Of a stretch of 25,650 nucleotides of DNA, positions 1 to 7,869 are shown piece by piece. The stretch comes from a virus: positions 1-25,650 of the IMG/VR virus record IMGVR_UViG_3300031787_000746. One strand, written 5' to 3'. The notes beneath the pieces are model-generated. The model had not been told where the DNA came from. It saw only the letters and a list, made by a program, of their open reading frames with translations, and did no database searches. A program made the translations under genes and the position numbers. Every line of letters starts with the position of its first letter. Within the stretch, counting starts at the first letter, position 1.

Positions 1-452
1 AATTCATTTCTATCTACTAAAGTTGTTCCTGATCCTTGGGGTATGTTTTCTATTTCTTTAATTTTGTCATTAGCTTTTGCATCAAGCGCAGCTTTTTTAA
101 GTTGTAATTCGATCATTTTAATCTTCTTATTCACTTTAGCTGTTTTAGCAGTGATAGCATGTCCTAACATAGTGCCTGCGGTGCTGAATATTTCTGCTGC
201 AAATCTACTGTCAACTTGCATCCCTAGTTCCATCAAATCTGTATAACTTGACTTTGCTAGATCAGCCAACTCATCCATTTCAGTATCGCTTGCCTCAAGT
301 CCACGAACCTGAGGTAATGCGTTCTCAATCTTTTCTAAATTAGTATAAGCTTGAGTTGTTACTTCTTCTGGAACATCTATGACTAATTCTTCCGCAATAT
401 TAGGGAGATCGTCAGTTGGAAGCTCAAAAAGTTCTGATAATTTTTTAGTCAT
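1..452 (-). CDS. gp16: Small terminase subunit gp16 (3' part missing)
   Basis: The reading frame opens at ATG 450-452 on the minus strand and is still open at base 1, so about 150 residues of the N-terminal part are present. The protein begins MTKKLSELFELP. It has an acidic N-terminal stretch, then ASDTEMDELADLA, then MQVDSRFAAEIFSTAGTMLG and a lysine-rich helix (KVNKKIKMIELQLKKAALDA). From memory, this pattern is typical of the T4-type gp16 of marine myoviruses. In T4, gp16 recognises DNA and regulates the large terminase gp17 during head packaging. A late-promoter-like AATAAATA box lies about 20 nt upstream. No clear Shine-Dalgarno sequence is seen. gp17 would be expected just outside the window, which is inference. 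Confidence 0.85.
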   Translation of the reverse strand, partial: MTKKLSELFELPTDDLPNIAEELVIDVPEEVTTQAYTNLEKIENALPQVRGLEASDTEMDELADLAKSSYTDLMELGMQVDSRFAAEIFSTAGTMLGHAITAKTAKVNKKIKMIELQLKKAALDAKANDKIKEIENIPQGSGTTLVDRNE

Positions 453-471
453 AATCTACGTATAATAATAG

Positions 472-479
472 TATTTATT
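472..479 (-). promoter_or_regulatory. Late-promoter-like box AATAAATA before gp16
   Basis: The minus strand reads AATAAATAC, close to the T4 late promoter TATAAATA. It touches the stop codon of the gp4 gene and lies 19 nt upstream of the gp16 ATG. The same extended form (RATAAATAC) precedes other structural genes in the window, which supports a functional role. Confidence 0.55.
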
Positions 480-916
480 TACTTCTTTTTACCATTATAA
501 AATAGACTATCCTCATTTATTACTCTAAACGTGATTCCTTGATTTTTGCAGTAGGCATTTGCTGCAGCCCATTTGGCATGATTAACTGCCACTGTAGCAC
601 GATCACGTGCGCTAGCTACGCGGCTTTCAATTAAACTTTGTTTTTTAGGTTTTATTTCTACAATTTCTGCATGCTTTTGACCAAACTTATTTTCATATAA
701 AATAAAAAAGTCAGGTATATAAATTGTTTGTTTTCCGGTAAGAGGATTACGGTAGGGAATTCTTATTGATTCGCTTGCCCATTTTAATACGCTATTGTTG
801 TTGTCACAAAACATCATAAAAGTAAGTTCCCAACCAGACCTATATTTAGGTTTACGATTACCTATATATTTTTCTGGGTTCTTAACTTCATATATGCCTT
901 GTGCCCAGTTTGCCAT
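479..916 (-). CDS. gp4: Head-completion nuclease gp4 (T4 gp4/gp50 type)
   Basis: This 145-aa protein matches the T4-type gp4/gp50 head-completion protein that finishes the packaged head before tail joining. The signature block is RSGWELTFMMFCD (residues 26-38), then KWASE (45-49), IPYRNPLTG (53-61), IPDFF (67-71) and EIVEIKPKK (84-92). The layout E30, D69, E87-x-K89 fits a TnsA-like PD-(D/E)xK nuclease core, so it is probably catalytically intact. Length is normal for the family. It starts 3 nt after the preceding gene with no good Shine-Dalgarno sequence, so translation is probably coupled. Its stop abuts the late box that serves gp16. Confidence 0.88.
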   Translation of the reverse strand: MANWAQGIYEVKNPEKYIGNRKPKYRSGWELTFMMFCDNNNSVLKWASESIRIPYRNPLTGKQTIYIPDFFILYENKFGQKHAEIVEIKPKKQSLIESRVASARDRATVAVNHAKWAAANAYCKNQGITFRVINEDSLFYNGKKK

Positions 917-918
917 TT

Positions 919-1275
919 TTAAATAAGAATGTTTCGTTGAACGTTTGGATTTGGTACAGGAAGATTTGCTACACCATAAAGAGTAGTTTTACTCTTTAAA
1001 CTATTTAAATAGTACGCCATTGTCGCACTAAGTTCTAAACCAACTTTACCTTTTATATAGTCTAAAAGTGTCATTGGTGATTCCTGTGTATATGCAGCTA
1101 TTTTAAAAAGAATAGCTGTAAAATTATCTGCAGTATTAATGCTTTGACATACATCAACAAAGTATGATCTTACCACATCATAATCTGTTGCATTAACATT
1201 AACTGGATTGGTATAAAAGTTATTAAAAACTTTTACTGTGTTATCAAGTTGGGTCGATATATTTGTAATGGCCAT
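919..1275 (-). CDS. Conserved small T4-type marine phage protein, probably structural
   Basis: This 118-aa protein starts MAITNISTQLDNTVKVFNNFY and ends NPNVQRNILI. It includes LLDYIKG and AYYLNSLKSKTTLYGV. I recognise it as a conserved unnamed protein found next to the tail tube genes in T4-type marine phages, usually called a virion or hypothetical protein. No enzymatic motif, signal peptide or membrane segment is seen. It is predicted to be mainly helical. It lies 1 nt after the 389-aa tube-like gene and 2 nt before gp4, so it belongs to the tail/head late operon. The function is unknown. Confidence 0.75.
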   Translation of the reverse strand: MAITNISTQLDNTVKVFNNFYTNPVNVNATDYDVVRSYFVDVCQSINTADNFTAILFKIAAYTQESPMTLLDYIKGKVGLELSATMAYYLNSLKSKTTLYGVANLPVPNPNVQRNILI

Positions 1276-1276
1276 A

Positions 1277-2446
1277 TTATCTAGGGGTCTTTGATGAAGG
1301 AAAATTGAATAATGTGTTTCTGTTAGGTGTACCTGTTATTGAGTTTAAAGCACCTGTTTTTAATTCACTAGTTGCTAAGCTGCCTATATTAACATCTTTA
1401 AACGTATTGTAAGCCCTACCGCTTGTTAGGATTGCACCCCAATAATTTCCACTTGCAATATCACTGACTAAACCACCTGCCGAATCAACTAAACCAAACT
1501 TTCCTAATATTTTTGCAGTTGAACCAGGTCTTGCTATTGGACTAGTAATTGTATCATATAAGTCTTTGCCAAAATCGCCCGCTACTGCATTGCCTTGACC
1601 ATCAGTGCTTGTGCCATCAATACCACCTTCATAATAATTAACACCCTCGTAACCAATAGTCATAGTGTGTTCCATTATGCCATTGGCTGATGAATAGTCA
1701 TAAGTATCATGTTTAAAACTTGTTATTGTTGGATTTAATAATCGATATTGAGCAAACATATGTTGATTAAATCCGAAAATATTGATTGCTTTAAAAAAAG
1801 GCGCTTTGGAAATACCAGTAAGATTTGAAAGCGCAGTGATCTGATCGTTTGTACTTTGACCTATAAATCCCCACTCGTTATCACCATATATAGAACTATC
1901 GTATGTATTACGTCTATTGTAGTCGAATGCAGATGTGTTTGTCGCAAATTGATTGACAAATTGCGGAATATTAGCTGCATCGTTTCCTAATCCTGCTAAA
2001 GAACTTGCGCTAGCATTTTGTGTGCTATCTTTATAGTAATACGTAAAATAAGCATACCAAAGATTTCTGATTAAATTTGCGTTATCATCATGAAATTTTA
2101 TTGTAACATCATCATATTTTACCTTAGTCTGTACAATCCTCTTACGATTATACTGGTTCATTATGTGTGTATCAAACGTATAACCTGGAAGTTGTGCTGT
2201 TTTAACAGCCAATCCAAAGTGAGTGTTTGTGCCTTCAGGAAAAGCTTGCGATAGTCCTATTAGGTCGTAGTTAATTTCAAATGTAACATGAAATAAAAAC
2301 TTATGTTTAGGACTATAAGAATAAGAATCGCTACGGAATACTCTACTAGCATGTTGGAAATCTCGGAGATATTCTGTGCCGAATAATCCGCCCAGAAAAT
2401 TTTCTCCGAGATTTTCACCTAATAGGTTGTCAATGAACCCAGACAT
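1277..2446 (-). CDS. Second tail-tube-fold-like virion protein (gp19/gp54-like)
   Basis: This 389-aa protein lies directly downstream of gp19. The region KHKFLFHVTFEINYD (about 48-62), VKTAQLPGYTFDT (about 81-93), YNRKRIVQTKVKYDDVTIKF and NLIRNLWYAYFTYYY resembles the tube-protein layout of a strand, a PGY turn, a conserved YNRKR and a DDVTI.F strand. A further conserved-looking part is ITSFKHDTYDYSSANGIMEH, then IGYEGVNYYEGG. The C-terminal third is glycine/alanine/serine-rich. Roles that fit are a baseplate tube initiator or cap (T4 gp54 or gp48) or another structural tube protein. Which one cannot be settled here. It starts 6 nt after gp19 without a good Shine-Dalgarno sequence, suggesting coupled translation. 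Confidence 0.7.
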   Translation of the reverse strand: MSGFIDNLLGENLGENFLGGLFGTEYLRDFQHASRVFRSDSYSYSPKHKFLFHVTFEINYDLIGLSQAFPEGTNTHFGLAVKTAQLPGYTFDTHIMNQYNRKRIVQTKVKYDDVTIKFHDDNANLIRNLWYAYFTYYYKDSTQNASASSLAGLGNDAANIPQFVNQFATNTSAFDYNRRNTYDSSIYGDNEWGFIGQSTNDQITALSNLTGISKAPFFKAINIFGFNQHMFAQYRLLNPTITSFKHDTYDYSSANGIMEHTMTIGYEGVNYYEGGIDGTSTDGQGNAVAGDFGKDLYDTITSPIARPGSTAKILGKFGLVDSAGGLVSDIASGNYWGAILTSGRAYNTFKDVNIGSLATSELKTGALNSITGTPNRNTLFNFPSSKTPR

Positions 2447-2452
2447 TAATAA

Positions 2453-3082
2453 TTAAGTACCAATACCTGTTACTGTTGTTCCACCTAACGCACGACCAAC
2501 TGCAGTACCAAGACCAGAACCAAGAGGACTTTGGATTGCGTTATCAAATCTTATTGATAGACTTATAGTTACTGGTGCGTTTTCACCATAATTAAGTGTG
2601 TTGTAATTTACGTTTTGTATGAAACAACCGTATAATTCCCAAGTTTCTAAAACAGTAGGTGTTGAATTGCCATTACCACCATCTAGTATTTCATAGTTAA
2701 TTTGAAATTTATAATCTTGACCTGTTGCAGCACTTGCTTGCTCAACGAAATCCATTTGCTTTTGAATTTGTTGACCCACCAATTTTGCTACGCTTCCTGT
2801 AGCATCATCACGCAAGTTTACAGTGGTCATTTGCCACTCATGTTTGCCGACAAGGTATAATTTTGAGTTATAAATATCAATTGGAATTTCAGTAAAGCTA
2901 ACTTGAGGTCTTGAGACATCAATTACTTGTCTCGTCAACTCTTGTGTTGAACCACCTACTCCAAAATTTAAAAACAAAACTCTAAATCTGTATTGTAACT
3001 TAGGCATCAACAATGCTGCTGTACTAGGGGTATTGTCTGCCCCTATACTCATATTAAACAGTGATTCTGATGCTGTTGCCAT
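2453..3082 (-). CDS. gp19: Tail tube protein gp19
   Basis: This 209-aa protein follows the sheath gene, as in T4. Recognisable parts are LMPKLQYRFRVLFLNFGVG (about 26-44), QVIDVSRPQVSFTEIPIDIYNSKLY (the tube strand-turn-strand), HEWQMTTVNLRDD, WELYGCFIQNVNYNTLNYGE and a final strand VTISLSIRFDNA. These are the hallmarks of T4-type gp19, the inner tube subunit stacked as hexamers inside the sheath. T4 gp19 is about 160 aa, so this one is slightly longer, mostly at the glycine-rich C-terminus. The start has a strong Shine-Dalgarno sequence (AAGGAG) and a late box AATAAATA about 20 nt upstream. Confidence 0.9.
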   Translation of the reverse strand: MATASESLFNMSIGADNTPSTAALLMPKLQYRFRVLFLNFGVGGSTQELTRQVIDVSRPQVSFTEIPIDIYNSKLYLVGKHEWQMTTVNLRDDATGSVAKLVGQQIQKQMDFVEQASAATGQDYKFQINYEILDGGNGNSTPTVLETWELYGCFIQNVNYNTLNYGENAPVTISLSIRFDNAIQSPLGSGLGTAVGRALGGTTVTGIGT

Positions 3083-3101
3083 TTGTTTTTCTCCTTAATT
3101 G

Positions 3102-3109
3102 TATTTATT
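3102..3109 (-). promoter_or_regulatory. Late-promoter-like box AATAAATA before gp19
   Basis: The minus strand reads GAATAAATACAATT, followed closely by AAGGAG and the gp19 ATG. It lies in the 32-nt gap between gp18 and gp19. It would give the tube gene and those after it their own late transcript, separate from the sheath. Confidence 0.6.
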
Positions 3110-3114
3110 CAAAT

Positions 3115-6100
3115 TTATTGATTACCAAATATCGCAGTTCCACGCTCTGAAATTTCTCCTGTATTCATAATTCTTACAGGGATGTAAATAAATTCAGCAG
3201 CTTTTACTGGCTCAATTGCAATATCTATCCATAATTGATTTTGATCAATTCTGGCAGGGGTATTGTTTGTAGTATCACAAACAACTAGGTAATCATATAT
3301 ACCTCGTTTAGCTACCAAATCAACAAACAATGTTTGTACCACTGAAGTTATTTGGCTTCTAGTTAACGCATCATTAGGTTCAAATATAAACGGACGTGCT
3401 AAAATCTGTAATTTTTCACGAACATAGTTAACTAATCTTGCTACGTTAATGCGATCTAACGCAGATTGTGTATCTTTACTATTTTTATTACCATAATTCA
3501 CCAATCCTACACTTGTAAAGAATGCAAGAGGATTAATAAAGTTACTGTATAAAACATCACGTATACCTACACGATTTTTTATAACTTGGAATTCACCTGT
3601 CTGCGCATCGATATATCCAATTTGAACTGCATTATCAATTACTCCGCGTCTTGTCCCTGCAGGAGCTAGCCAAGGATAAGCGATAGTATCGTTACGTAAG
3701 AACGTTCTTAACATCATGTGACTTGGAGGAACTGCACATCTTCCATTTGTTCCTAAATCTGCTAAACCACTAGGATAAAACAAGCCCATGTATTCATCAC
3801 GTGTAACTAATCCATCTTCACCTGTGCCTGCCGCATTTGCTGCATTTTTAGCCCAATTGTCAATTTCTGTCGCTTGATCACTAAGTCTCATTGGTGTATC
3901 ACCAATTATGTAAGCAGTGTTCGCTCTTTCATTGTTTAGTGCTATCATTTGCGGTTGCAATTCAGGATATCCCGGAGTTGCCATTAGATTAAAGAAATTA
4001 TCTTCTTCTCGGATTGCCATGTTAGTTGAAATCGAAGCACTTAGAGCTTGTGTAACCATAGCTCTTTGAGCTTTTCTTCCCATATATGGACTACCGTTTT
4101 CTTTTAATCCACTTGCAGTTACCCATGCACTTTTAACTGTTGGGAGAACTACATCACCATATGTCAATGCATTAAAATAGTTTGATCTAAATTGTTTGAC
4201 GTTGTAACCTGATCTACGTGTATTAAATAGTAACATTCCTTGAGGATACATATCTGGATCAGGAGCATCCAAATCTAGATAATTGCTTGTTAACAGGCTT
4301 ACTATAGTTGGAATAGGGTCACTTATTGGATCTGTGCTTCCATTGGGTGCCCAACGTGCATCCGCAAAAAGAATGCCATCACCAGAAGTCTGATCGGTAT
4401 TATCAATTAAGACCCATTGATCTACACTATCAACATTTTGCCAACGATTAATTACAGGATAATTTTCTAAATCGCTGCTATCTAACCAAAGATCGCCATA
4501 CACCAAAGGAGTGCCATCACTTTGTGAAGTTGGAGCATCTGCTGATATGATAGGTCCTCTTGGATCCGTAGCGTTTGTTCCTGATATTATAGGATTGCCA
4601 GAACTGTCATAATTTACATTTTTATACCCTTTCCAGGCGCCTCCTTGTTGTACCATTATATCAACTTGGTCAATTGTGCTATAGAACCAATTTGTATTTT
4701 CAATTGGATTTGTAAATGGCGCTCCCTCATTAGCAGTATAAGTAATTTTTCTCCAATTAGAAACCAAACTTATATATCCTAAAGCGGAGACACCAGAGAC
4801 AAAAGCTATTCCTGTTACTGCGCCTGAGTTCACTGCTGTAACTTCTACAATTAGGTTATTTGCTGGGAAATTTAATCCAAAAGACGCACCAGAAATAGTA
4901 ATTTGATCTCCTACATTATAATCAGAACCACCTGTTGGAATGCCTGTTAAAATGTATCTATCTGTATAAACAACAGCATTTATAGTACAACCGGTACCAG
5001 CACCCGTGGTTGAATATTGTGGTAGGTTAGGGAATTCGATACGAATTCCTGGAGACGGTTCAACAGCAGAATTAGTCGCATAGGATAAACCAGCTAAATC
5101 TAATACATTACTATATGGTGTACCTGGGAGAACTGTAAATCCAATCTCACCTCCTAAAGTATGAGTAATCTGTATTGCACCTGTCGTTGTTACACTTGCA
5201 GTTGTATTTGGTATGTTAGCAGCCTGCCATGCAGTAACAAATTCTGTTGGCCCTACTACACCAGCTGCTGGAAGTGAAATTAAATATGAAGGGCTATCAA
5301 ATGTACCTACTTGACCAGGCATCGAAACACCAGCGTAAATTTGCGCACTATTTGGAAGTACAGGATTATTTACTGTACCAGTAATTACTGTGGGACCAGT
5401 TGCTAATCTTTCAAAGAAATATATATTATTACTAATATTACTTGATTCTTGGAATGTATTAAATATTCCTATTGCTGTACCTGCAGGAATATTTTGTCCA
5501 CCTGTTCTATCAATAAGAGCAGTCGCTTCATTTAGATTTCTATATATTGACACTGGCTTTTGAATAAATGTAGATGTAGCTGCACTAAATCTACTTAAAT
5601 TAATATTCATTCCGTTTCCGCTTACAGATGTTTTAATCCATAATGAACCAGTTGGATGAGGAGTAAGTTGCCCTTGTGTCCATAATGGCATTGCCGATGA
5701 AGGGCCATTGTATGCTTCAGGAGCATAATATCTAGTTGATGAATCTATACCCAAATCAGTTAGCACAGTAAATCCTGAAGATAATTCCATATAAGGAATA
5801 TGATCTTCGATGTCTGGTACAGGAGAGAAGTAAATATTTAACCTACCGTTAGTTACATCTGCACTTAAATCTCCGAACCCTAAATTATTAATTGCATTCG
5901 CTACTCCCAATGCAGTATTATTTGGCGCTGCAGGCACCGTTATTGTTGTATTATAATTTAATAATGAACCTAATATATTGATAGTAAACGTTGCTCCCGC
6001 ATTTAATGTTGGATTGCTAACTGTGCCAGTTATCGCAGGAATAGCCTTTAGCCAATCTTCTGTGCCTATTTGTACCCAACTATTCGCAAGGGTTTTATAA

Positions 6101-6711
6101 AAATAATGACTTTGATTAAAGGTATCAATAGTTATTGGATCTCTTGCATCAACTGCATAGTCTCCTATGTTACCAATACTTTGTAGTGGATATCCACCGA
6201 CTAGATCAGCATCATTAACTAAAACAATAGGATTTTTTTCTGTAAACTTACCAGTTGATTTATTAAATTCAAATATTCCCCATCTTGTAGATGTTGTGTC
6301 TAACCAATAAGTACCATCGGCTGGGTTGCCTTTTGGTCTTGTTAAAGTACCAATAAGACTCGCCAAATCAATATCTGCACGTAGTACCCAGCAACCATTT
6401 GTAACTCCTAACACAGAGTATGCTGCAGCTAGACCATATTCATTTAATTCGTAACCCTGTATTGGAGTTCCATTCGTAGTTTTATAGAAGAATGGATTGC
6501 CATATAAATTAACAAGATCACGTTGTGTTGTAACTTTGTATAGTTTATTAGCATTTGCTGCGACTGTTCCAGGAGCTACTCCTGTATTAGCAGGATTAGC
6601 TTTATTCGTAGCTGTAGCTATTAGCACAAAAGGTACAGAATTAGTTTGGGCAGGAGAATAATTACTTTCATCAATTATTGTAACTTCTACGCCTGGTGAT
6701 GTTAGAGCCAT
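3115..6711 (-). CDS. gp18: Contractile tail sheath protein gp18, enlarged
   Basis: At 1198 aa this is almost twice T4 gp18 (659 aa). The conserved N-terminal part starts MALTSPGVEVTIIDES and runs to about residue 115 (GCWVLRADIDL). The conserved C-terminal domain runs from about 800 to 1198: NTRRSGYNVKQF, then GRKAQRAMVTQAL, DNFFNLMATPGYPEL, LARPFIFEPNDALTRSQI, and AEFIYIPVRIMNTGE. The roughly 680 residues between carry repeated surface-type motifs: GTYWLDTT (near 130), GSLWIKTS (near 355), GDLWLDSS (near 740), and two copies of ITGTV.NP (near 227 and 441). Sheath subunits contract to drive the tube into the cell. The Shine-Dalgarno sequence is AAAGGAAT. A late box lies about 55 nt upstream. 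The next gene is gp19. Confidence 0.93.
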   Translation of the reverse strand: MALTSPGVEVTIIDESNYSPAQTNSVPFVLIATATNKANPANTGVAPGTVAANANKLYKVTTQRDLVNLYGNPFFYKTTNGTPIQGYELNEYGLAAAYSVLGVTNGCWVLRADIDLASLIGTLTRPKGNPADGTYWLDTTSTRWGIFEFNKSTGKFTEKNPIVLVNDADLVGGYPLQSIGNIGDYAVDARDPITIDTFNQSHYFYKTLANSWVQIGTEDWLKAIPAITGTVSNPTLNAGATFTINILGSLLNYNTTITVPAAPNNTALGVANAINNLGFGDLSADVTNGRLNIYFSPVPDIEDHIPYMELSSGFTVLTDLGIDSSTRYYAPEAYNGPSSAMPLWTQGQLTPHPTGSLWIKTSVSGNGMNINLSRFSAATSTFIQKPVSIYRNLNEATALIDRTGGQNIPAGTAIGIFNTFQESSNISNNIYFFERLATGPTVITGTVNNPVLPNSAQIYAGVSMPGQVGTFDSPSYLISLPAAGVVGPTEFVTAWQAANIPNTTASVTTTGAIQITHTLGGEIGFTVLPGTPYSNVLDLAGLSYATNSAVEPSPGIRIEFPNLPQYSTTGAGTGCTINAVVYTDRYILTGIPTGGSDYNVGDQITISGASFGLNFPANNLIVEVTAVNSGAVTGIAFVSGVSALGYISLVSNWRKITYTANEGAPFTNPIENTNWFYSTIDQVDIMVQQGGAWKGYKNVNYDSSGNPIISGTNATDPRGPIISADAPTSQSDGTPLVYGDLWLDSSDLENYPVINRWQNVDSVDQWVLIDNTDQTSGDGILFADARWAPNGSTDPISDPIPTIVSLLTSNYLDLDAPDPDMYPQGMLLFNTRRSGYNVKQFRSNYFNALTYGDVVLPTVKSAWVTASGLKENGSPYMGRKAQRAMVTQALSASISTNMAIREEDNFFNLMATPGYPELQPQMIALNNERANTAYIIGDTPMRLSDQATEIDNWAKNAANAAGTGEDGLVTRDEYMGLFYPSGLADLGTNGRCAVPPSHMMLRTFLRNDTIAYPWLAPAGTRRGVIDNAVQIGYIDAQTGEFQVIKNRVGIRDVLYSNFINPLAFFTSVGLVNYGNKNSKDTQSALDRINVARLVNYVREKLQILARPFIFEPNDALTRSQITSVVQTLFVDLVAKRGIYDYLVVCDTTNNTPARIDQNQLWIDIAIEPVKAAEFIYIPVRIMNTGEISERGTAIFGNQ

Positions 6712-6765
6712 TTTAAATATTCCTTTAATGTTATGATTTTGAGGGTTAACTCCCTAGTATAATAT

Positions 6766-6773
6766 TATTTATT
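6766..6773 (-). promoter_or_regulatory. Late-promoter-like box AATAAATA before gp18
   Basis: The minus strand reads TTAATAAATAATATTATAC, 55 nt upstream of the sheath ATG. It gives a leader of roughly 45 nt. Unlike the other boxes it is followed by AT rather than AC. It faces a second AATAAATA on the plus strand at 6820-6827, so this interval may act divergently. Confidence 0.5.
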
Positions 6774-6799
6774 AAAAATTTGAGAAAAAACGGTACGTT

Positions 6800-6827
6800 G
6801 ACTCTTCCCGAAGAGTTAGAATAAATA
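6800..6827 (+). promoter_or_regulatory. Hairpin and late-like box overlapping the HNH-like gene start
   Basis: A perfect 6-bp stem (ACTCTT, loop CCCG, AAGAGT) at 6801-6816 is followed by AATAAATA at 6820-6827, whose last base is the A of the first in-frame ATG. There is no T-tract, so it is not an obvious terminator. If the box is a promoter, transcription would begin near the second in-frame ATG at 6833, giving an almost leaderless message. This is inference. Confidence 0.35.
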
Positions 6828-7177
6828 TGATTATGTCTAGACCTATCTGCAAAGTATGCAATAAAAATCATTGCGCCGCTAACTACTATCGTAACGGAGT
6901 TAGACATTACCGCAGTAAATGTGAGGATTGTAGGAGAAAAAACAAGCAAATTCCGCTGCAACAACCTAGTTGGAAAATTGCAGGATACAAGAAAAAACCC
7001 ACATGTGATTTATGTGGCTTTAGAAAAATTTATGATAGTCAAATAACAGTTTTTCACATAGATGGAAATCTTAAAAATAATGAATTAAGCAACCTCAGAA
7101 GTGTGTGCCTTAATTGCATTGAAATTGTAAGACGTAAAGAAGTTGTATGGAAACGCGGTGATTTGGAATTAGACTAG
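6827..7177 (+). CDS. Zinc-knuckle, HNH-like small protein
   Basis: This protein is 116 aa, or 114 aa if the ATG at 6833 is used. Neither start has a good Shine-Dalgarno sequence. Numbering from the second start, the N-terminal half has C6-x2-C9 and C30-x2-C33 with NYYRNGVRHY between, a zinc-ribbon pattern. The second half, CDLCG (58-62), FHIDGN (74-79), LRSVCLNC (88-95), follows the layout of a phage HNH nuclease with two CxxC pairs. However, the usual final histidine (CxxCH) is replaced by isoleucine and the first position of the usual HH pair is phenylalanine, so nuclease activity is uncertain. It is flanked by the sheath gene (divergent) and dNMP kinase (convergent). It could be a degenerate homing-type nuclease or a DNA-binding protein. 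Confidence 0.7.
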   Translation: MIMSRPICKVCNKNHCAANYYRNGVRHYRSKCEDCRRKNKQIPLQQPSWKIAGYKKKPTCDLCGFRKIYDSQITVFHIDGNLKNNELSNLRSVCLNCIEIVRRKEVVWKRGDLELD

Positions 7178-7809
7178 GTTAATTCCAGCATATGCTTTAC
7201 GCAACTATACAAGTCATCAATAGTGCTATCATTATGGATCTCATGGTCGTATGCTAGTCCTACACTCATATATTCACTAGGATGTATCCCTAGCTTTGAT
7301 AATCTATCTTTACTAAGCGACCAACCAATATGTCTAGGCCCTTTATTAACCGCAATGGCATCATCGTACCAGTCAGGTTTAGGTCCACGATGCACACGAA
7401 TAGTAATTCCACCTAATCTTTTAATTGCTGCTAATTCATTGGGAAAACGTGTGTCTGTAATTATCACATCGTCTTTAGTTTGACGTAGTTTATTTTCTAA
7501 ACTTGCTACCCAAATATCGTCATGGAAGCTTTGACGACCTACTTCGGTGCCCCATTGCTGTAAAATGTATCTTGGAGTTAAATCTTTTATACCTAATCTC
7601 TCACTCCACCATGGATCAACTTGTTCACGCCACTCACGTGCATACTTAGTAGTACCCTCTAGTAGGTCACGTTCCCAATTAAATATGTGTGCAATCGCAT
7701 CTTTTAGCGATCCAGCCCAAGATTCTTTTTTAAAACCGTGTTCAGTAATGAGATAGTCGGCAATAGTGTCTTTGCCTGAGCCAATGAATCCAGTGACGCT
7801 AACTAGCAT
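7174..7809 (-). CDS. gp1: Deoxynucleoside monophosphate kinase (T4 gp1 type)
   Basis: This enzyme phosphorylates dNMPs to dNDPs for phage DNA synthesis. The start at 7807-7809 was chosen because AAGGAG sits 6 nt upstream. The upstream in-frame ATG lacks such a site. The resulting 211-aa protein begins MLVSVTGFIGSGKDT, a P-loop (G7-x2-GSGKD) with a following helix. DLTPRYILQQWGTEVGRQ and VIITDTRFPNELAAI (the D-x-R-F-x-NE motif) are typical of T4-type dNMP kinase. It lies downstream of gp13 and may use a weak sigma70-like -10 at 7832-7837. Its TAG stop overlaps the TAG stop of the HNH-like gene inside a CTAG palindrome. Confidence 0.9.
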   Translation of the reverse strand: MLVSVTGFIGSGKDTIADYLITEHGFKKESWAGSLKDAIAHIFNWERDLLEGTTKYAREWREQVDPWWSERLGIKDLTPRYILQQWGTEVGRQSFHDDIWVASLENKLRQTKDDVIITDTRFPNELAAIKRLGGITIRVHRGPKPDWYDDAIAVNKGPRHIGWSLSKDRLSKLGIHPSEYMSVGLAYDHEIHNDSTIDDLYSCVKHMLELT

Positions 7810-7831
7810 TTTTTCTCCTTGTAACATGACG

Positions 7832-7837
7832 ATTATA
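7832..7837 (-). promoter_or_regulatory. Possible -10 element (TATAAT) before dNMP kinase
   Basis: The minus strand has a perfect TATAAT 22 nt upstream of the chosen ATG. The hexamer 17 nt further upstream (TATGCA) matches the -35 consensus at only three positions, so this is a weak or activator-dependent promoter candidate, or chance in AT-rich DNA. Confidence 0.3.
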
Positions 7838-7869
7838 TTACAAAAAGGAGTTGATGCATAGTGTATCGG

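Noticed and set aside
43-246. Plus-strand 67-aa frame
   Set aside because: It lies wholly opposite the gp16 coding sequence and looks membrane-like only because of the reverse complement of a lysine/alanine-rich helix.
6746-6964. Minus-strand 72-aa frame with a hydrophobic stretch
   Set aside because: It overlaps the divergent promoter region and the HNH-like gene, has no Shine-Dalgarno site, and would run through the late box of gp18.
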